From NCBI RefSeq assembly GCF_000375465.1, contig NZ_AQXH01000009.1, positions 1 to 50,390 of the forward strand: a stretch of 50,390 nt of DNA, written 5' to 3'. Made by a program: the position numbers and the translations under genes. Positions 43,423 to 50,390 of this stretch are shown here, piece after piece. Source of the stretch: Balneola vulgaris DSM 17893. Lineage in GTDB: Bacteria > Bacteroidota > Rhodothermia > Balneolales > Balneolaceae. The first letter of the stretch is position 1; each line of letters opens with the position of its first letter. The notes beneath the pieces were generated by a model. That model was not told where the DNA came from. It saw only the letters and a list, made by a program, of their open reading frames with translations, and made no database searches.

Positions 43423-44478
43423 TTAACTTTGGGAAAACACATACGTGCCTTCTACTTTCCCATGTTTGAGGTTTAATGACATCGAAATGGCATCAAGAAC
43501 CTCACTAAGCCGTTGATTTTCAAAGGTACCGGTGAGCCTTTTTGAGCCAATACTTTCCCCTTTTATCTCGCATTTAATATCGTACCATCGTTCTAGCTTC
43601 GTAATTACCGAAGTAAGCGGAGTGTCATTGAATATGAGTTGGCCGTTGATCCAACCTGTATACCATTCAATGTTTTCTATTCTTTGTATACTTATGTTGT
43701 CACCGTTAAAAGGTAAAATCCCAAGTGTACCAGCTGTTAAAATGGCCGGGGTGCTATTTCCCTCTATAGCATTAAATGAGACTTTACCTTCTGCCACGGC
43801 AACTTCTTGTTGAGTGAGTTCCGGATATGCGTTTACATTAAACTTTGTACCTAGAACTGTTACTAACCCATGATCTGATTCTACTTTGAATGGCTTTGAA
43901 GCATTATGTGTAATCTCAAAAAATGCTTCGCCTTCTATAAATACTCTTCGTTCTGTATCATTAAACCCTGACTTCAACACCAATCGGCTATCAGCGGCTA
44001 AATGAACTTTACTATTATCTGGGAGCTGTAAGGTTGAACGTTGACCTTTTTTATTAGTAAAGACTTTTTCAGGGGCCAACTCCACTACTTCTAATACAGA
44101 GGTGTTTGCAAAGTATTGGTAATAAGCTGTTACCGATGAAGCGACCACAAATAGTATCGCTGCTACTTTAAGGAGAGGTACAAGTCGATTGCGTGTTCTT
44201 GCAGACTTGTAACTGTGTAATTTATTCTGAGCTTTGCTTACGGAACGCTCGTCAATTTTTTGTTGAAGGGTATTCCAAGCCGCATCCGTATCCCAAAGTT
44301 GACGAGAACTACGGCTTGCTTCCCACGCTTCTTCAGCGCTTCTAAATAATTCTTGATTCTTAGGGCTAGATTGAGCCCATTGCTCAATCTTTTTAGACTC
44401 AGTTTCTGAAGTATTACCAGAAAAATACTTCGCTAATAAATCCCAATCTGAATTCCCCGGTTTTGGTCGGTAGCTCAT
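43423..44478 (-). CDS. FecR-like anti-sigma factor
   Basis: This 351-aa protein has a cytoplasmic N-terminal anti-sigma part at about 1-95 (WDLLAKYFSGNTSETESKKIEQW). One membrane helix lies at about 99-117 (LLKVAAILFVVASSVTAYY). A periplasmic FecR domain at about 140-245 shows GQRSTLQLPDNSKVHLAADS, RRVFIEGEAFFEI, VTVLGTKFNVNAY and EVAVAEGKVSF. The DUF4974-type end domain (FNDTPLTSVITKLERWYDI, LSEVLDAISMSLNL) meets the STN domain of SusC. It should hold the adjacent ECF sigma factor until SusC signals substrate. It follows the sigma gene by 61 bp. Confidence 0.93.
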   Translation of the reverse strand: MSYRPKPGNSDWDLLAKYFSGNTSETESKKIEQWAQSSPKNQELFRSAEEAWEASRSSRQLWDTDAAWNTLQQKIDERSVSKAQNKLHSYKSARTRNRLVPLLKVAAILFVVASSVTAYYQYFANTSVLEVVELAPEKVFTNKKGQRSTLQLPDNSKVHLAADSRLVLKSGFNDTERRVFIEGEAFFEITHNASKPFKVESDHGLVTVLGTKFNVNAYPELTQQEVAVAEGKVSFNAIEGNSTPAILTAGTLGILPFNGDNISIQRIENIEWYTGWINGQLIFNDTPLTSVITKLERWYDIKCEIKGESIGSKRLTGTFENQRLSEVLDAISMSLNLKHGKVEGTYVFSQS

Positions 44479-44539
44479 ACAAGTAAACTTTTATTTACCT
44501 GTAAGACACATTTTTAGTTAGGGTACCCCTACAACAGAT

Positions 44540-45127
44540 TTAATTTTTTATTAACGTAAAGAAAATATTCAGTTCTTTTCGGAGTAGTTTTAAGGCTCTA
44601 CCCATCTGAGTTTCTACCGTTTTAATTGATATACCCAATACTTTTGCGATCTCTCGGTATGTTAAATTGCTTTCTCTGCTAAGCATAAAAATTCGCCGTC
44701 GTTGGTCTGGCATGTTTTCAAATGCACTTTGTATGGCCCTATTTAAATCCTGAGCATAAAGTTCTTCCTCAACATGGGTGTGCGATAATTTGAGCGCGTC
44801 ACTAGAGGGGTTGTCTAATGATTGATGGTCATTAGTTTTACTTTGAGATCGTAAATAGTTTAACGACCGATTTCGAACAGCTGTGAATAAATAGGATTTA
44901 ATATTCCCAGTTGGGTTCCATTCTTCGCCTTTTTCATATATATGAAGAAACAACAATTGAACGATATCTTCAGCGCATTGGCGGTTTTTCACATACTGGA
45001 AGGCAAACTCACAAAGCTGAGCATAAAAATGCTTGAATAAATTCTCAAACGCACACTTATCCCCAGCACGTACAAGTTGTACACACTGCAAAATCTCCTC
45101 GTTTGATGGCTTTGATGAATAAATCAT
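44540..45127 (-). CDS. FecI-type ECF sigma factor
   Basis: This 195-aa sigma factor has region 2 at about 20-95 (AFENLFKHFYAQLCEFAFQYV, AEDIVQLLFLHIYEK and IKSYLFTAVRNRSLNYLRS). Region 4 at about 130-185 reads MPDQRRRIFMLSRESNLTYR, then EIAKVLGISIKTVETQMGRA as the helix-turn-helix. Together with FecR and the STN-bearing SusC it forms a cell-surface signalling system that should switch on susCD when the substrate is present. It is unrelated in detail to the other ECF sigma at 1780-2406. Confidence 0.93.
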   Translation of the reverse strand: MIYSSKPSNEEILQCVQLVRAGDKCAFENLFKHFYAQLCEFAFQYVKNRQCAEDIVQLLFLHIYEKGEEWNPTGNIKSYLFTAVRNRSLNYLRSQSKTNDHQSLDNPSSDALKLSHTHVEEELYAQDLNRAIQSAFENMPDQRRRIFMLSRESNLTYREIAKVLGISIKTVETQMGRALKLLRKELNIFFTLIKN

Positions 45128-45307
45128 AAGTGAAAGCCAATGATTATTGTAACCCGTTTCCCATAATAAGTGGAGTATTGGCTTAGAAACTCCAAGAATA
45201 GATGATCGATAAAAAGATTTGAAAATAAAAACTTAGAGGTAGGTGGGCGTTAAAAATAGAGCACTCTTTAAGAATTATGCCCCAGCAAATTTTATAGATA
45301 AAGGCTG

Positions 45308-45322
45308 TTGTATTAATTACAA
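45308..45322. promoter_or_regulatory. Inverted repeat upstream of the FecI-type sigma gene
   Basis: TTGTA-TTAAT-TACAA is a perfect 5+5 inverted repeat in the 233-bp gap between the LytR_C gene end and the sigma gene start, 180 bp from the latter. It could be an operator or part of a weak transcription end. Nothing else is recognised in this gap. Confidence 0.22.
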
Positions 45323-45360
45323 TCGTTTAGTGAAGCTTGGGGTGTAAAAAAAAGTAACGG

Positions 45361-45825
45361 CTATTCAGTCTTTAGTTTTTCATAGTCGCTACCCAACACT
45401 ACCGTTACATCTAAATAGAAATGAGGAGATTCTTCTCTAATGATGTTTTCTTCACTTACACCAAGGGCGAGAGCAACTCTACGTGCATTATCTAAAGATG
45501 AGCTTCTGGAAATAACCATGGTTTCCTGAACATCAAATCGTTCGAAGTTTCCTGTTTCAACAACATCAAACCCATTGTCGCGCAATAACCCAGTGAAGTT
45601 GTTGGCAATGCCAGGAACGCCGCAGCCATTAAGAACTTCAAGTTGAATGATTCGGCCTATAAGTTCTGTGCTTTGGTCAGCACGTTCATTAAATACTCTT
45701 GGATAGATAATACGTGTAGCAAGTGCAATAAGAAGTCCTAATAGTAGAACAGACAGGAAAGCAATTGCGGCATTTAGATAAAGGGGATTCGGTGAAGCCG
45801 ATGCTCCATCTTTAGTTTCACTCAT
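45361..45825 (-). CDS. LytR_C-domain membrane protein
   Basis: This 154-aa protein has one N-terminal membrane helix at about 17-38 (AIAFLSVLLLGLLIALATRI). The rest is a single extracytoplasmic LytR_C domain (about 55-150): IQLEVLNGCGVPGIANNF, LLRDNGFDVVETGNF, VISRSSSLDNARRVALALG and DVTVVLGSDYEKL. In Gram-positives this domain is the tail of LytR-CpsA-Psr wall-polymer ligases; here it stands alone without the catalytic part. Its role is unknown, perhaps binding envelope glycans or partner proteins. It follows the secreted gene at 45839 by 13 bp, likely one operon. Confidence 0.85.
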   Translation of the reverse strand: MSETKDGASASPNPLYLNAAIAFLSVLLLGLLIALATRIIYPRVFNERADQSTELIGRIIQLEVLNGCGVPGIANNFTGLLRDNGFDVVETGNFERFDVQETMVISRSSSLDNARRVALALGVSEENIIREESPHFYLDVTVVLGSDYEKLKTE

Positions 45826-45838
45826 TCAAGAAGTCCAA

Positions 45839-46348
45839 TCAATACCAGGGATTATACCGGTTATATCTATTATATCTGTTGTACCCATATCCAAACGGTG
45901 AGCCTAAATAAGAATTCGGCAGCTGCTGATACTGAAATCGAATCATAGCATTGTCGCTAATTTTATAATTTAACTCAGCATTGCTAATTAAAACTTGAGG
46001 CTTGTTTTGCGCTTGCCCATATAAGTTAGTGCCACCAAATGGAGAGTGGAGAAAAGAAACATCAACACGGCCATTCAAACGATCGTTGAATGCAATCTGC
46101 ATAGTGTTGGTGTATGCATTAAGATTTTGGTAACTGCCACCATAAGAACCAAACGACATCGAATAAGAGTGGCTCATCTTCACGCGACTGAAAAATTTAT
46201 TCAATCTACTCTGAACGGTAGCGCTAGTCGTATTTATTACCGAGCCTTGATAATCAAAAGGAGTAGACACATCGCCTCTCATTTGAGAGAATGCATCAGT
46301 GGTTATAAAAACAAAGACGAGTGTAAATAAGTAGATATATTTTTTCAT
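45839..46348 (-). CDS. Secreted protein of unknown function with Tyr/Asn/Arg repeats at its end
   Basis: This 169-aa protein has a signal peptide (MKKYIYLFTLVFVFITTDAF, cut near FSQ-M). The mature part has strand-like segments (VKMSHSYSMSFGSYGG, MQIAFNDRLNGRVDVSFLHS, AMIRFQYQQLP) suggesting a small beta-barrel or half of one. The C-terminus is a short tandem repeat of Tyr-Asn-Arg triplets ending NPWY. I do not recognise a family. It is the first gene of a two-gene unit with the LytR_C protein and is divergent from queA. A surface or periplasmic role is inferred from the signal peptide only. Confidence 0.6.
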   Translation of the reverse strand: MKKYIYLFTLVFVFITTDAFSQMRGDVSTPFDYQGSVINTTSATVQSRLNKFFSRVKMSHSYSMSFGSYGGSYQNLNAYTNTMQIAFNDRLNGRVDVSFLHSPFGGTNLYGQAQNKPQVLISNAELNYKISDNAMIRFQYQQLPNSYLGSPFGYGYNRYNRYNRYNPWY

Positions 46349-46440
46349 GATGTATATGATTTGCCCTTCAACGATGAAATGCAGTAATAAGTATAAACAA
46401 ACAGTCGGTAATAAGAAATAAGAGACTGCTTCTAATCGTG

Positions 46441-46472
46441 GTTGTTAAAAACTAGCTAAAGGGCTATATTAT
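46441..46472 (+). promoter_or_regulatory. Candidate promoter for queA
   Basis: GTTG at 46441-46444, a 20-bp spacer and TATATTAT at 46465-46472 partly match the Bacteroidota TTTG / TAnnTTTG pattern with correct spacing. The queA ATG is 50 bp on and has GAGGAG just before it. It was judged by eye. Confidence 0.25.
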
Positions 46473-46521
46473 CCAACTTTTCAAATAAGCAATTTACTAA
46501 CTCCATTCAATACGAGGAGAG

Positions 46522-47577
46522 ATGAAACTCACCGATTTTAGATACGAACTCGAAGGCCTAAACGTGCCAGACAAACCATTAGAGAAAAGAGACGATGCAC
46601 GTCTTATGGTTCTTAACAGAGCTGAAGAAACTATTGAACACCGTAAATTCTCCGATATTCACGAGTATTTAAATGAAGGCGATGTTATTGTGTACAATAA
46701 TACGAAAGTATTTCCAGCTCGCCTGAATGGAAAGAAAGAGAAAACCGAAGCGGATATTGAAGTGTTTTTACTACGTGAGCTTCAACCAGAGAATATGCTT
46801 TGGGATGTGTTAGTTGAGCCAGCGCGTAAAATTCGAATTGGTAACAAGCTTTATTTCGGCGAAGAAGACCAAGAGCTCATGGCCGAGGTTGTAGATAATA
46901 CAACATCACGTGGTCGTACCATTCGTTTCCTCTTTGAAGGAACCAATGATGAGCTGTATGAGCGTTTAGATGCTTTAGGAAAAATGCCATTACCTCCATA
47001 CATCGAGCGTGAGCCTGTTGATGAAGATAAAGAGCAATACCAAACAATTTATGCTACTGAGCGTGGCGCGGTTGCGGCACCAACAGCAGGTATGCACTTT
47101 ACTGAAGATTTGATCAAGAAGATTGAAGCTAAAGGCGTTGAGATGTTGCCTATTACCTTACACATCGGTTGGGGAACATTCAGGAATGTAGAAGTAGAGG
47201 ATTTGACGAAGCACAGAATGGATTCAGAGAACTACTTTATTTCAAAAGACACTTCAGATAAAATTAACGTAGCACTAAAGTCTAAGAAGAAAAAAGTAGT
47301 GGCTATTGGTACAAGTGCTGTTCGAGCAATTGAAACAAGTGTGATGGCAAGTGGATTGTCAAAAATGGGTACAGGTTGGACAGACAAGTTTATATACCCA
47401 CCTTACCAATTCAAGATTACTGAAGGACTAGTAACAAATTTCCATAGACCTGAGTCAACATTGCTCATGCTTGCTGCCGCTTTTGGTGGTTACGACTTCA
47501 TGATGAAGGCGTACGAAGAAGCGAAGAAAGAAAACTATCGTCTGTTTTCTTTTGGCGATGCAATGCTTGTAATATAA
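46522..47577 (+). CDS. queA: tRNA preQ1(34) S-adenosylmethionine ribosyltransferase-isomerase
   Basis: QueA transfers and rearranges the ribosyl group of SAM onto preQ1 in tRNA, the step before queuosine. The 351-aa protein shows the family landmarks ARLMVLNRAEETIEHRKFSD, GDVIVYNNTKVFPARLNG, LPPYIEREPVDEDKEQYQT, AAPTAGMHFTEDLI and ITLHIGWGTFRNVEVED. TNFHRPESTLLMLAAAFGG and the end RLFSFGDAMLVI follow. Length is normal. The downstream ispD start codon directly abuts its stop, so the two are co-translated. The tRNA-Tyr at 49557-49639 has a GUA anticodon and is a natural queuosine substrate. Confidence 0.97.
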   Translation: MKLTDFRYELEGLNVPDKPLEKRDDARLMVLNRAEETIEHRKFSDIHEYLNEGDVIVYNNTKVFPARLNGKKEKTEADIEVFLLRELQPENMLWDVLVEPARKIRIGNKLYFGEEDQELMAEVVDNTTSRGRTIRFLFEGTNDELYERLDALGKMPLPPYIEREPVDEDKEQYQTIYATERGAVAAPTAGMHFTEDLIKKIEAKGVEMLPITLHIGWGTFRNVEVEDLTKHRMDSENYFISKDTSDKINVALKSKKKKVVAIGTSAVRAIETSVMASGLSKMGTGWTDKFIYPPYQFKITEGLVTNFHRPESTLLMLAAAFGGYDFMMKAYEEAKKENYRLFSFGDAMLVI

Positions 47578-48270
47578 TTGAGTATTAAAGCCGCAATAAT
47601 ACCGGCTGCAGGATCCGGAACCCGTTTGGGTTCCGAGATTCCTAAACCTTTTCTTCCACTCGGTGGAGCGCCCATCTTACAGCATACCCTTTCGCAATTC
47701 ATAAATATACCGGGTATGCACCAAATTATTATCGCAACTTCTGCTCCTTATATGGAGAAGGTGCGTGCGATTTGTGAAAAACTGAATGCTGGGCATATTC
47801 AATTCGATGTAATTGAAGGAGGGAGCGAACGGCAGTTTTCTATTCAGAATGCCTTGGAAACACTAGCTGATGAAGTTGAACTTGTTGCTATCCACGATGC
47901 AGTACGGCCATTTATTTCAGAGGAAGTTATTGTACAGTGCTTTGATACCGCTGAGAATTATGACGGAGCTATTGTTGCCGTTAGAGCTAAGGACACCTTG
48001 AAAAAGGTCAATACTGATTTAACCATACTGGAGACTCCTGATAGATCGGCGATGTGGCAGGCTCAAACGCCTCAGATTTTTCAGAAACATATCATCATTG
48101 AAGCAAATCAAAAGGCGATTGATGAAGGTTTTCTAGGTACCGACGATGCTTCATTGGTTGAATATGCTGGTTATGAGGTGAAAGTAGTGGAAGGAGAACG
48201 GGATAATTTTAAAATTACCTACCCCATAGATTTAAAAATTGCTGAATTCATTTTAAAGGAAAAACTATGA
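47578..48270 (+). CDS. ispD: 2-C-methyl-D-erythritol 4-phosphate cytidylyltransferase
   Basis: IspD joins CTP to MEP in isoprenoid synthesis. The 230-aa enzyme has the nucleotidyltransferase N-terminus [20 protein letters not shown] with the Arg and Lys that bind CTP phosphates. [11 protein letters not shown] is the signature, [10 protein letters not shown] follows, and [10 protein letters not shown] with [10 protein letters not shown] completes the fold. The start is a TTG immediately after the queA stop; no ATG in frame precedes the first strand, so TTG is well supported. It overlaps ispF by 4 bp (ATGA). Confidence 0.96.
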   Translation: MSIKAAIIPAAGSGTRLGSEIPKPFLPLGGAPILQHTLSQFINIPGMHQIIIATSAPYMEKVRAICEKLNAGHIQFDVIEGGSERQFSIQNALETLADEVELVAIHDAVRPFISEEVIVQCFDTAENYDGAIVAVRAKDTLKKVNTDLTILETPDRSAMWQAQTPQIFQKHIIIEANQKAIDEGFLGTDDASLVEYAGYEVKVVEGERDNFKITYPIDLKIAEFILKEKL

Positions 48271-48761
48271 AGAGTATTCGGATTGGTTATGGTTATGATG
48301 TGCACAAATTTGGCCCCAATCGTGATCTTATTATTGGTGGGGTGAAAATCCCGTTTGAATTAGGTTTGGTAGGGCACTCAGATGCGGATGTGCTGCTGCA
48401 TGCAATAACCGATGCTTTATTCGGCGCGCTCTCACTAGGGGATATTGGTAAGCATTTTCCAGATACAGATCCTAAGTATAAAAATGTAGATAGTAGAATT
48501 TTACTTAGAGAGGCTTACGACTTGATAAAGAAGCTCGGGTATGAGCTAGGTAATCTAGACGCTACAGTTGTAGCGGAGAAGCCCAAGCTAGCTCCCTATA
48601 TCTACGCTATCAGAGAAACAATTGCCCAAGACCTTGCGGTAGACATAGAAGATGTTTCTGTTAAAGCCACCACTTCAGAAAAGCTGGGGTTTACAGGTAG
48701 AATGGAAGGCATTTCAGCTTCCGCTAGTTTGTTGCTATTTAAAATTGACCAAAATGGCTGA
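48267..48761 (+). CDS. ispF: 2-C-methyl-D-erythritol 2,4-cyclodiphosphate synthase
   Basis: IspF cyclises CDP-ME 2-phosphate to MEcPP two steps after IspD. The 164-aa protein shows [14 protein letters not shown] with metal-binding Asp and His, [20 protein letters not shown] with the third metal-binding His, and [15 protein letters not shown]. The C-terminal signature is [19 protein letters not shown]. All are intact at normal length. It overlaps ispD upstream (4 bp) and the DedA gene downstream (8 bp). The middle enzyme, IspE, is not in the window. Confidence 0.97.
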   Translation: MKSIRIGYGYDVHKFGPNRDLIIGGVKIPFELGLVGHSDADVLLHAITDALFGALSLGDIGKHFPDTDPKYKNVDSRILLREAYDLIKKLGYELGNLDATVVAEKPKLAPYIYAIRETIAQDLAVDIEDVSVKATTSEKLGFTGRMEGISASASLLLFKIDQNG

Positions 48762-49401
48762 CCAAATTATACACGGCATCATTGATTGGATAAGTGTGAT
48801 GCCGCCTGTTGGGGTTTATCTGATCTTTTTTGCAATCGCATATCTAGAGAACATTATCCCGCCCGTTCCAGGAGATGTTATTGTCGCTTTCGGTGGATAC
48901 TTAGCCGCGGAGGGACTCATAGATTTTTCATTAATACTTGCAGATACCGTTTTTGCATCCGTGCTCGGTTTTATGACGATGTATTGGTTGGGGCATAAAT
49001 GGGGTAGTCAAATTGAAGAGAATAAAGACAGTCATTTCATTCTCAGGTTTTTCGATTACAAGTATTTTAAAAAAGGAAAAAAATGGATGGCAAGATGGGG
49101 GCAATGGGTCGTTTTTGGGAACCGATTCTTAGCAGGCACTCGATCTGTGATATCATTGACTACCGGAATGTCGGGATTAAATGTGCCATTAACGGTGATG
49201 AATTCATTTTTTAGTTCACTGCTGTGGAACGCGTTATTATTATTTGCGGGGTGGTATGTGCGTGATAATTGGGAAGTAATAGGGGGTTATCTATCCACGT
49301 ACGGAAAAATAGTATTACTATTTATTGGATTAGTAGTAGGAATTAGATTTATATTCCGCGCTCGAAAAAAAGAAGGTGCAAAAAAAAATTCAAAAGAGTG
49401 A
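48754..49401 (+). CDS. DedA-family membrane protein
   Basis: This 215-aa protein of the DedA/SNARE-associated family, likely a lipid scramblase or transporter for undecaprenyl phosphate or phospholipids, has about five hydrophobic segments. The family motif is [20 protein letters not shown] at about 28-47. [20 protein letters not shown] carries the conserved Gly and two Arg. The ATG at 48754 is chosen. The frame extends about 34 codons further upstream into ispF, but that part is simply ispF in another frame and has no membrane character. The start overlaps the ispF end by 8 bp. The basic tail is cytoplasmic. Confidence 0.9.
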   Translation: MADQIIHGIIDWISVMPPVGVYLIFFAIAYLENIIPPVPGDVIVAFGGYLAAEGLIDFSLILADTVFASVLGFMTMYWLGHKWGSQIEENKDSHFILRFFDYKYFKKGKKWMARWGQWVVFGNRFLAGTRSVISLTTGMSGLNVPLTVMNSFFSSLLWNALLLFAGWYVRDNWEVIGGYLSTYGKIVLLFIGLVVGIRFIFRARKKEGAKKNSKE

Positions 49402-49420
49402 AATTTTTGCCCTATCTGAT

Positions 49421-49452
49421 GTTGACTGTAAACTAAACAATCGTTAATTTTC
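49421..49452 (+). promoter_or_regulatory. Candidate promoter of the tRNA-tuf cluster
   Basis: GTTG at 49421-49424, a 20-bp spacer and TAATTTTC at 49445-49452 approach the Bacteroidota TTTG / TAnnTTTG consensus, which would start transcription just before the first tRNA at 49468. An alternative E. coli-like reading is TTGCCC at 49407 with TAAACT at 49429 (16-bp spacer). Only one may be real. Confidence 0.35.
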
Positions 49453-49467
49453 CAGTCTTTCGAAAAA

Positions 49468-49540
49468 GCCAGTGTAGCTCAGTTGGTAGAGCAACGGTTT
49501 TGTAAACCGTCGGTCGTCGGTTCGACTCCGGCCACTGGCT
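49468..49540 (+). tRNA. tRNA-Thr (anticodon TGT)
   Basis: The acceptor stem GCCAGTG / CACTGGC is perfect and the D-arm is AGCTCAGTTGGTAGAGC. The anticodon stem ACGGT/ACCGT presents TGT, and the T-arm is GTCGG-TTCGACT-CCGGC. Length is 73 nt with discriminator T, and CCA is not encoded. It is the first gene of a four-tRNA cluster leading into tuf. Confidence 0.96.
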
Positions 49541-49556
49541 CATTTTTTGAAATAAT

Positions 49557-49639
49557 GGGGAGATACCAAAGCGGCCAACTGGGGCAGACTGTAAATCTGT
49601 TGTCGTAAGACTTCGTAGGTTCGAATCCTGCTCTCCCCA
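49557..49639 (+). tRNA. tRNA-Tyr (anticodon GTA)
   Basis: The acceptor stem GGGGAGA / TCTCCCC is perfect. The anticodon loop ACTGTAAAT gives GTA, and a long variable arm makes this a class II tRNA of 83 nt. The T-loop TTCGAAT is standard and CCA is not encoded. G34 makes it a queuosine substrate, matching the queA gene nearby. Confidence 0.96.
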
Positions 49640-49645
49640 CGAATA

Positions 49646-49718
49646 GCGAGCGTAACTCAATTGGTAGAGTGTCAGCCTTCCAAGCTGAATGTTGCCGGTT
49701 CGATCCCGGTCGCTCGCT
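49646..49718 (+). tRNA. tRNA-Gly (anticodon TCC)
   Basis: The acceptor stem GCGAGCG / CGCTCGC is perfect. The anticodon stem TCAGC/GCTGA carries TCC, and the T-arm GCCGG-TTCGATC-CCGGT is regular with one wobble pair. It is 73 nt with discriminator T and CCA is not encoded. Confidence 0.96.
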
Positions 49719-49727
49719 CTCAGAGAA

Positions 49728-49799
<72 letters not shown>

Positions 49800-49848
49800 C
49801 AGGTCGGTAATCGTTTTTTTAACTTATACAAACAAACAAGATTTAATC

Positions 49849-50390
49849 ATGGCAAAAGAGACCTTTCAACGCACCAAGCCGCATGTTAATGTGGGAACCA
49901 TTGGACACGTAGATCATGGTAAAACTACCCTTACAGCGGCAATTACAACGGTAATGGCGAAGACTTATGGTGGAACGGCGCAAGCATTCGACCAGATTGA
50001 CAATGCTCCGGAAGAGCGCGAGCGTGGTATTACCATTGCAACGGCGCACGTAGAGTACGAATCTGAGAATCGTCACTACGCACACGTAGATTGCCCAGGT
50101 CACGCCGATTATGTGAAGAACATGGTAACGGGTGCGGCGCAGATGGACGGTGCTATCTTGGTGGTAGCAGCAACAGATGGTCCTATGCCACAAACACGTG
50201 AGCACATCCTTCTTGCACGTCAGGTAGGTGTACCTCAGATCGTAGTGTTCATGAACAAAGTTGATTTAGTAGACGATGAAGAACTTCTAGAGCTTGTAGA
50301 GCTTGAAGTACGTGAGCTACTAAGCAGCTACGAATTTGATGGCGACGAGATTCCAGTAATTCAAGGTTCTGCTTTAGGCGCGCTTAACGG
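49849..50390 (+). CDS. tuf: Elongation factor Tu (5' part, truncated by the window end)
   Basis: EF-Tu delivers aminoacyl-tRNA to the ribosome. About 180 of roughly 395 codons are present: [20 protein letters not shown], the P-loop [15 protein letters not shown], the switch I region [16 protein letters not shown], the switch II motif [20 protein letters not shown] and the NKVD guanine-specificity motif in [12 protein letters not shown]. All GTPase motifs seen are intact. The gene continues past 50390. It follows four tRNA genes, the tufB arrangement of many bacteria, and is probably co-transcribed with them. Confidence 0.97.
   Translation, partial: MAKETFQRTKPHVNVGTIGHVDHGKTTLTAAITTVMAKTYGGTAQAFDQIDNAPEERERGITIATAHVEYESENRHYAHVDCPGHADYVKNMVTGAAQMDGAILVVAATDGPMPQTREHILLARQVGVPQIVVFMNKVDLVDDEELLELVELEVRELLSSYEFDGDEIPVIQGSALGALN

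Noticed and set aside
48652-48753. An upstream ATG extending the DedA protein by 34 residues
   Set aside because: The added part is ispF read in another frame. The ATG at 48754 fits the family N-terminus and the usual short overlap.
49843-50205. Minus-strand frame opposite tuf
   Set aside because: It is antisense to clear EF-Tu GTPase motifs; a shadow frame.

Overview
The window is a chromosomal segment of low-to-moderate GC content from a Bacteroidota-type (FCB-group) bacterium. The lineage call rests on a SusC/SusD pair controlled by a FecI-type sigma factor and a FecR anti-sigma, a SusC with an N-terminal STN domain, a long-form IspH, a DUF4834-like small membrane protein, a deoxynucleoside kinase beside folB/folK, and mostly weak Shine-Dalgarno sequences. 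A marine Balneolota-like organism (Balneola/Gracilimonas type) is my best guess. That is inference; no rRNA is present to test it.

Layout. (1) 1-3320 is an accessory-looking patch: a secreted beta-propeller protein, a two-TM protein, an ECF sigma factor and a degenerate thioredoxin-fold protein. It is bounded by a 33-bp near-perfect inverted repeat and contains a duplicated gene 3' end. (2) 3321-7012 is a tight leftward six-gene run (dnaA-folB-folK-dNK-DUF4834-TPR). It leaves a 385-bp AT-rich gap with three perfect DnaA boxes, a likely oriC or dnaA regulatory region. (3) 7398-15527 holds prmC, small unknowns, eno, recF with an overlapping DUF721/DciA-like gene, a YbbR/CdaR-like protein and ispH. 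(4) 15644-23485 is a leftward translation block, rplM-rpsI-rpsB-tsf-pyrH-frr, followed by smc. Terminator-like hairpins after tsf and after pyrH may stage its expression. (5) 23768-27737 holds aconitase and a GAF protein with a degenerate histidine-kinase module. (6) 27726-30656 is a compact type III polyketide synthase / methyltransferase / FAD-monooxygenase operon with a MATE exporter upstream, probably making a phenolic or quinonoid lipid. (7) 32146-37387 is rsfS, a 2-hydroxyacid dehydrogenase and a very large polytopic NtrY-like sensor kinase. (8) 37719-45127 is a sigma/anti-sigma/SusC/SusD surface-uptake locus with a small lipoprotein but no degradative enzyme. (9) 45361-49401 holds a LytR_C protein, a secreted unknown, and queA-ispD-ispF-dedA. 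(10) 49468-50390 is a tRNA-Thr-Tyr-Gly-Thr cluster followed by tuf, which runs off the window. The tRNA identities, anticodons and order match the E. coli thrU-tyrU-glyT-thrT-tufB locus.

How the parts work together. Most of the window is housekeeping: replication initiation and repair, chromosome organisation, translation, MEP isoprenoid synthesis (ispH, ispD, ispF), folate and nucleotide metabolism. The accessory content lies in the left-end sigma-factor patch, the type III PKS operon and the FecI/FecR-SusCD locus. I found no CRISPR array, insertion sequence, prophage or rRNA. No single system here is clearly unprecedented. The least explained parts are the left-end patch, the large sensor kinase and the pseudo-kinase.
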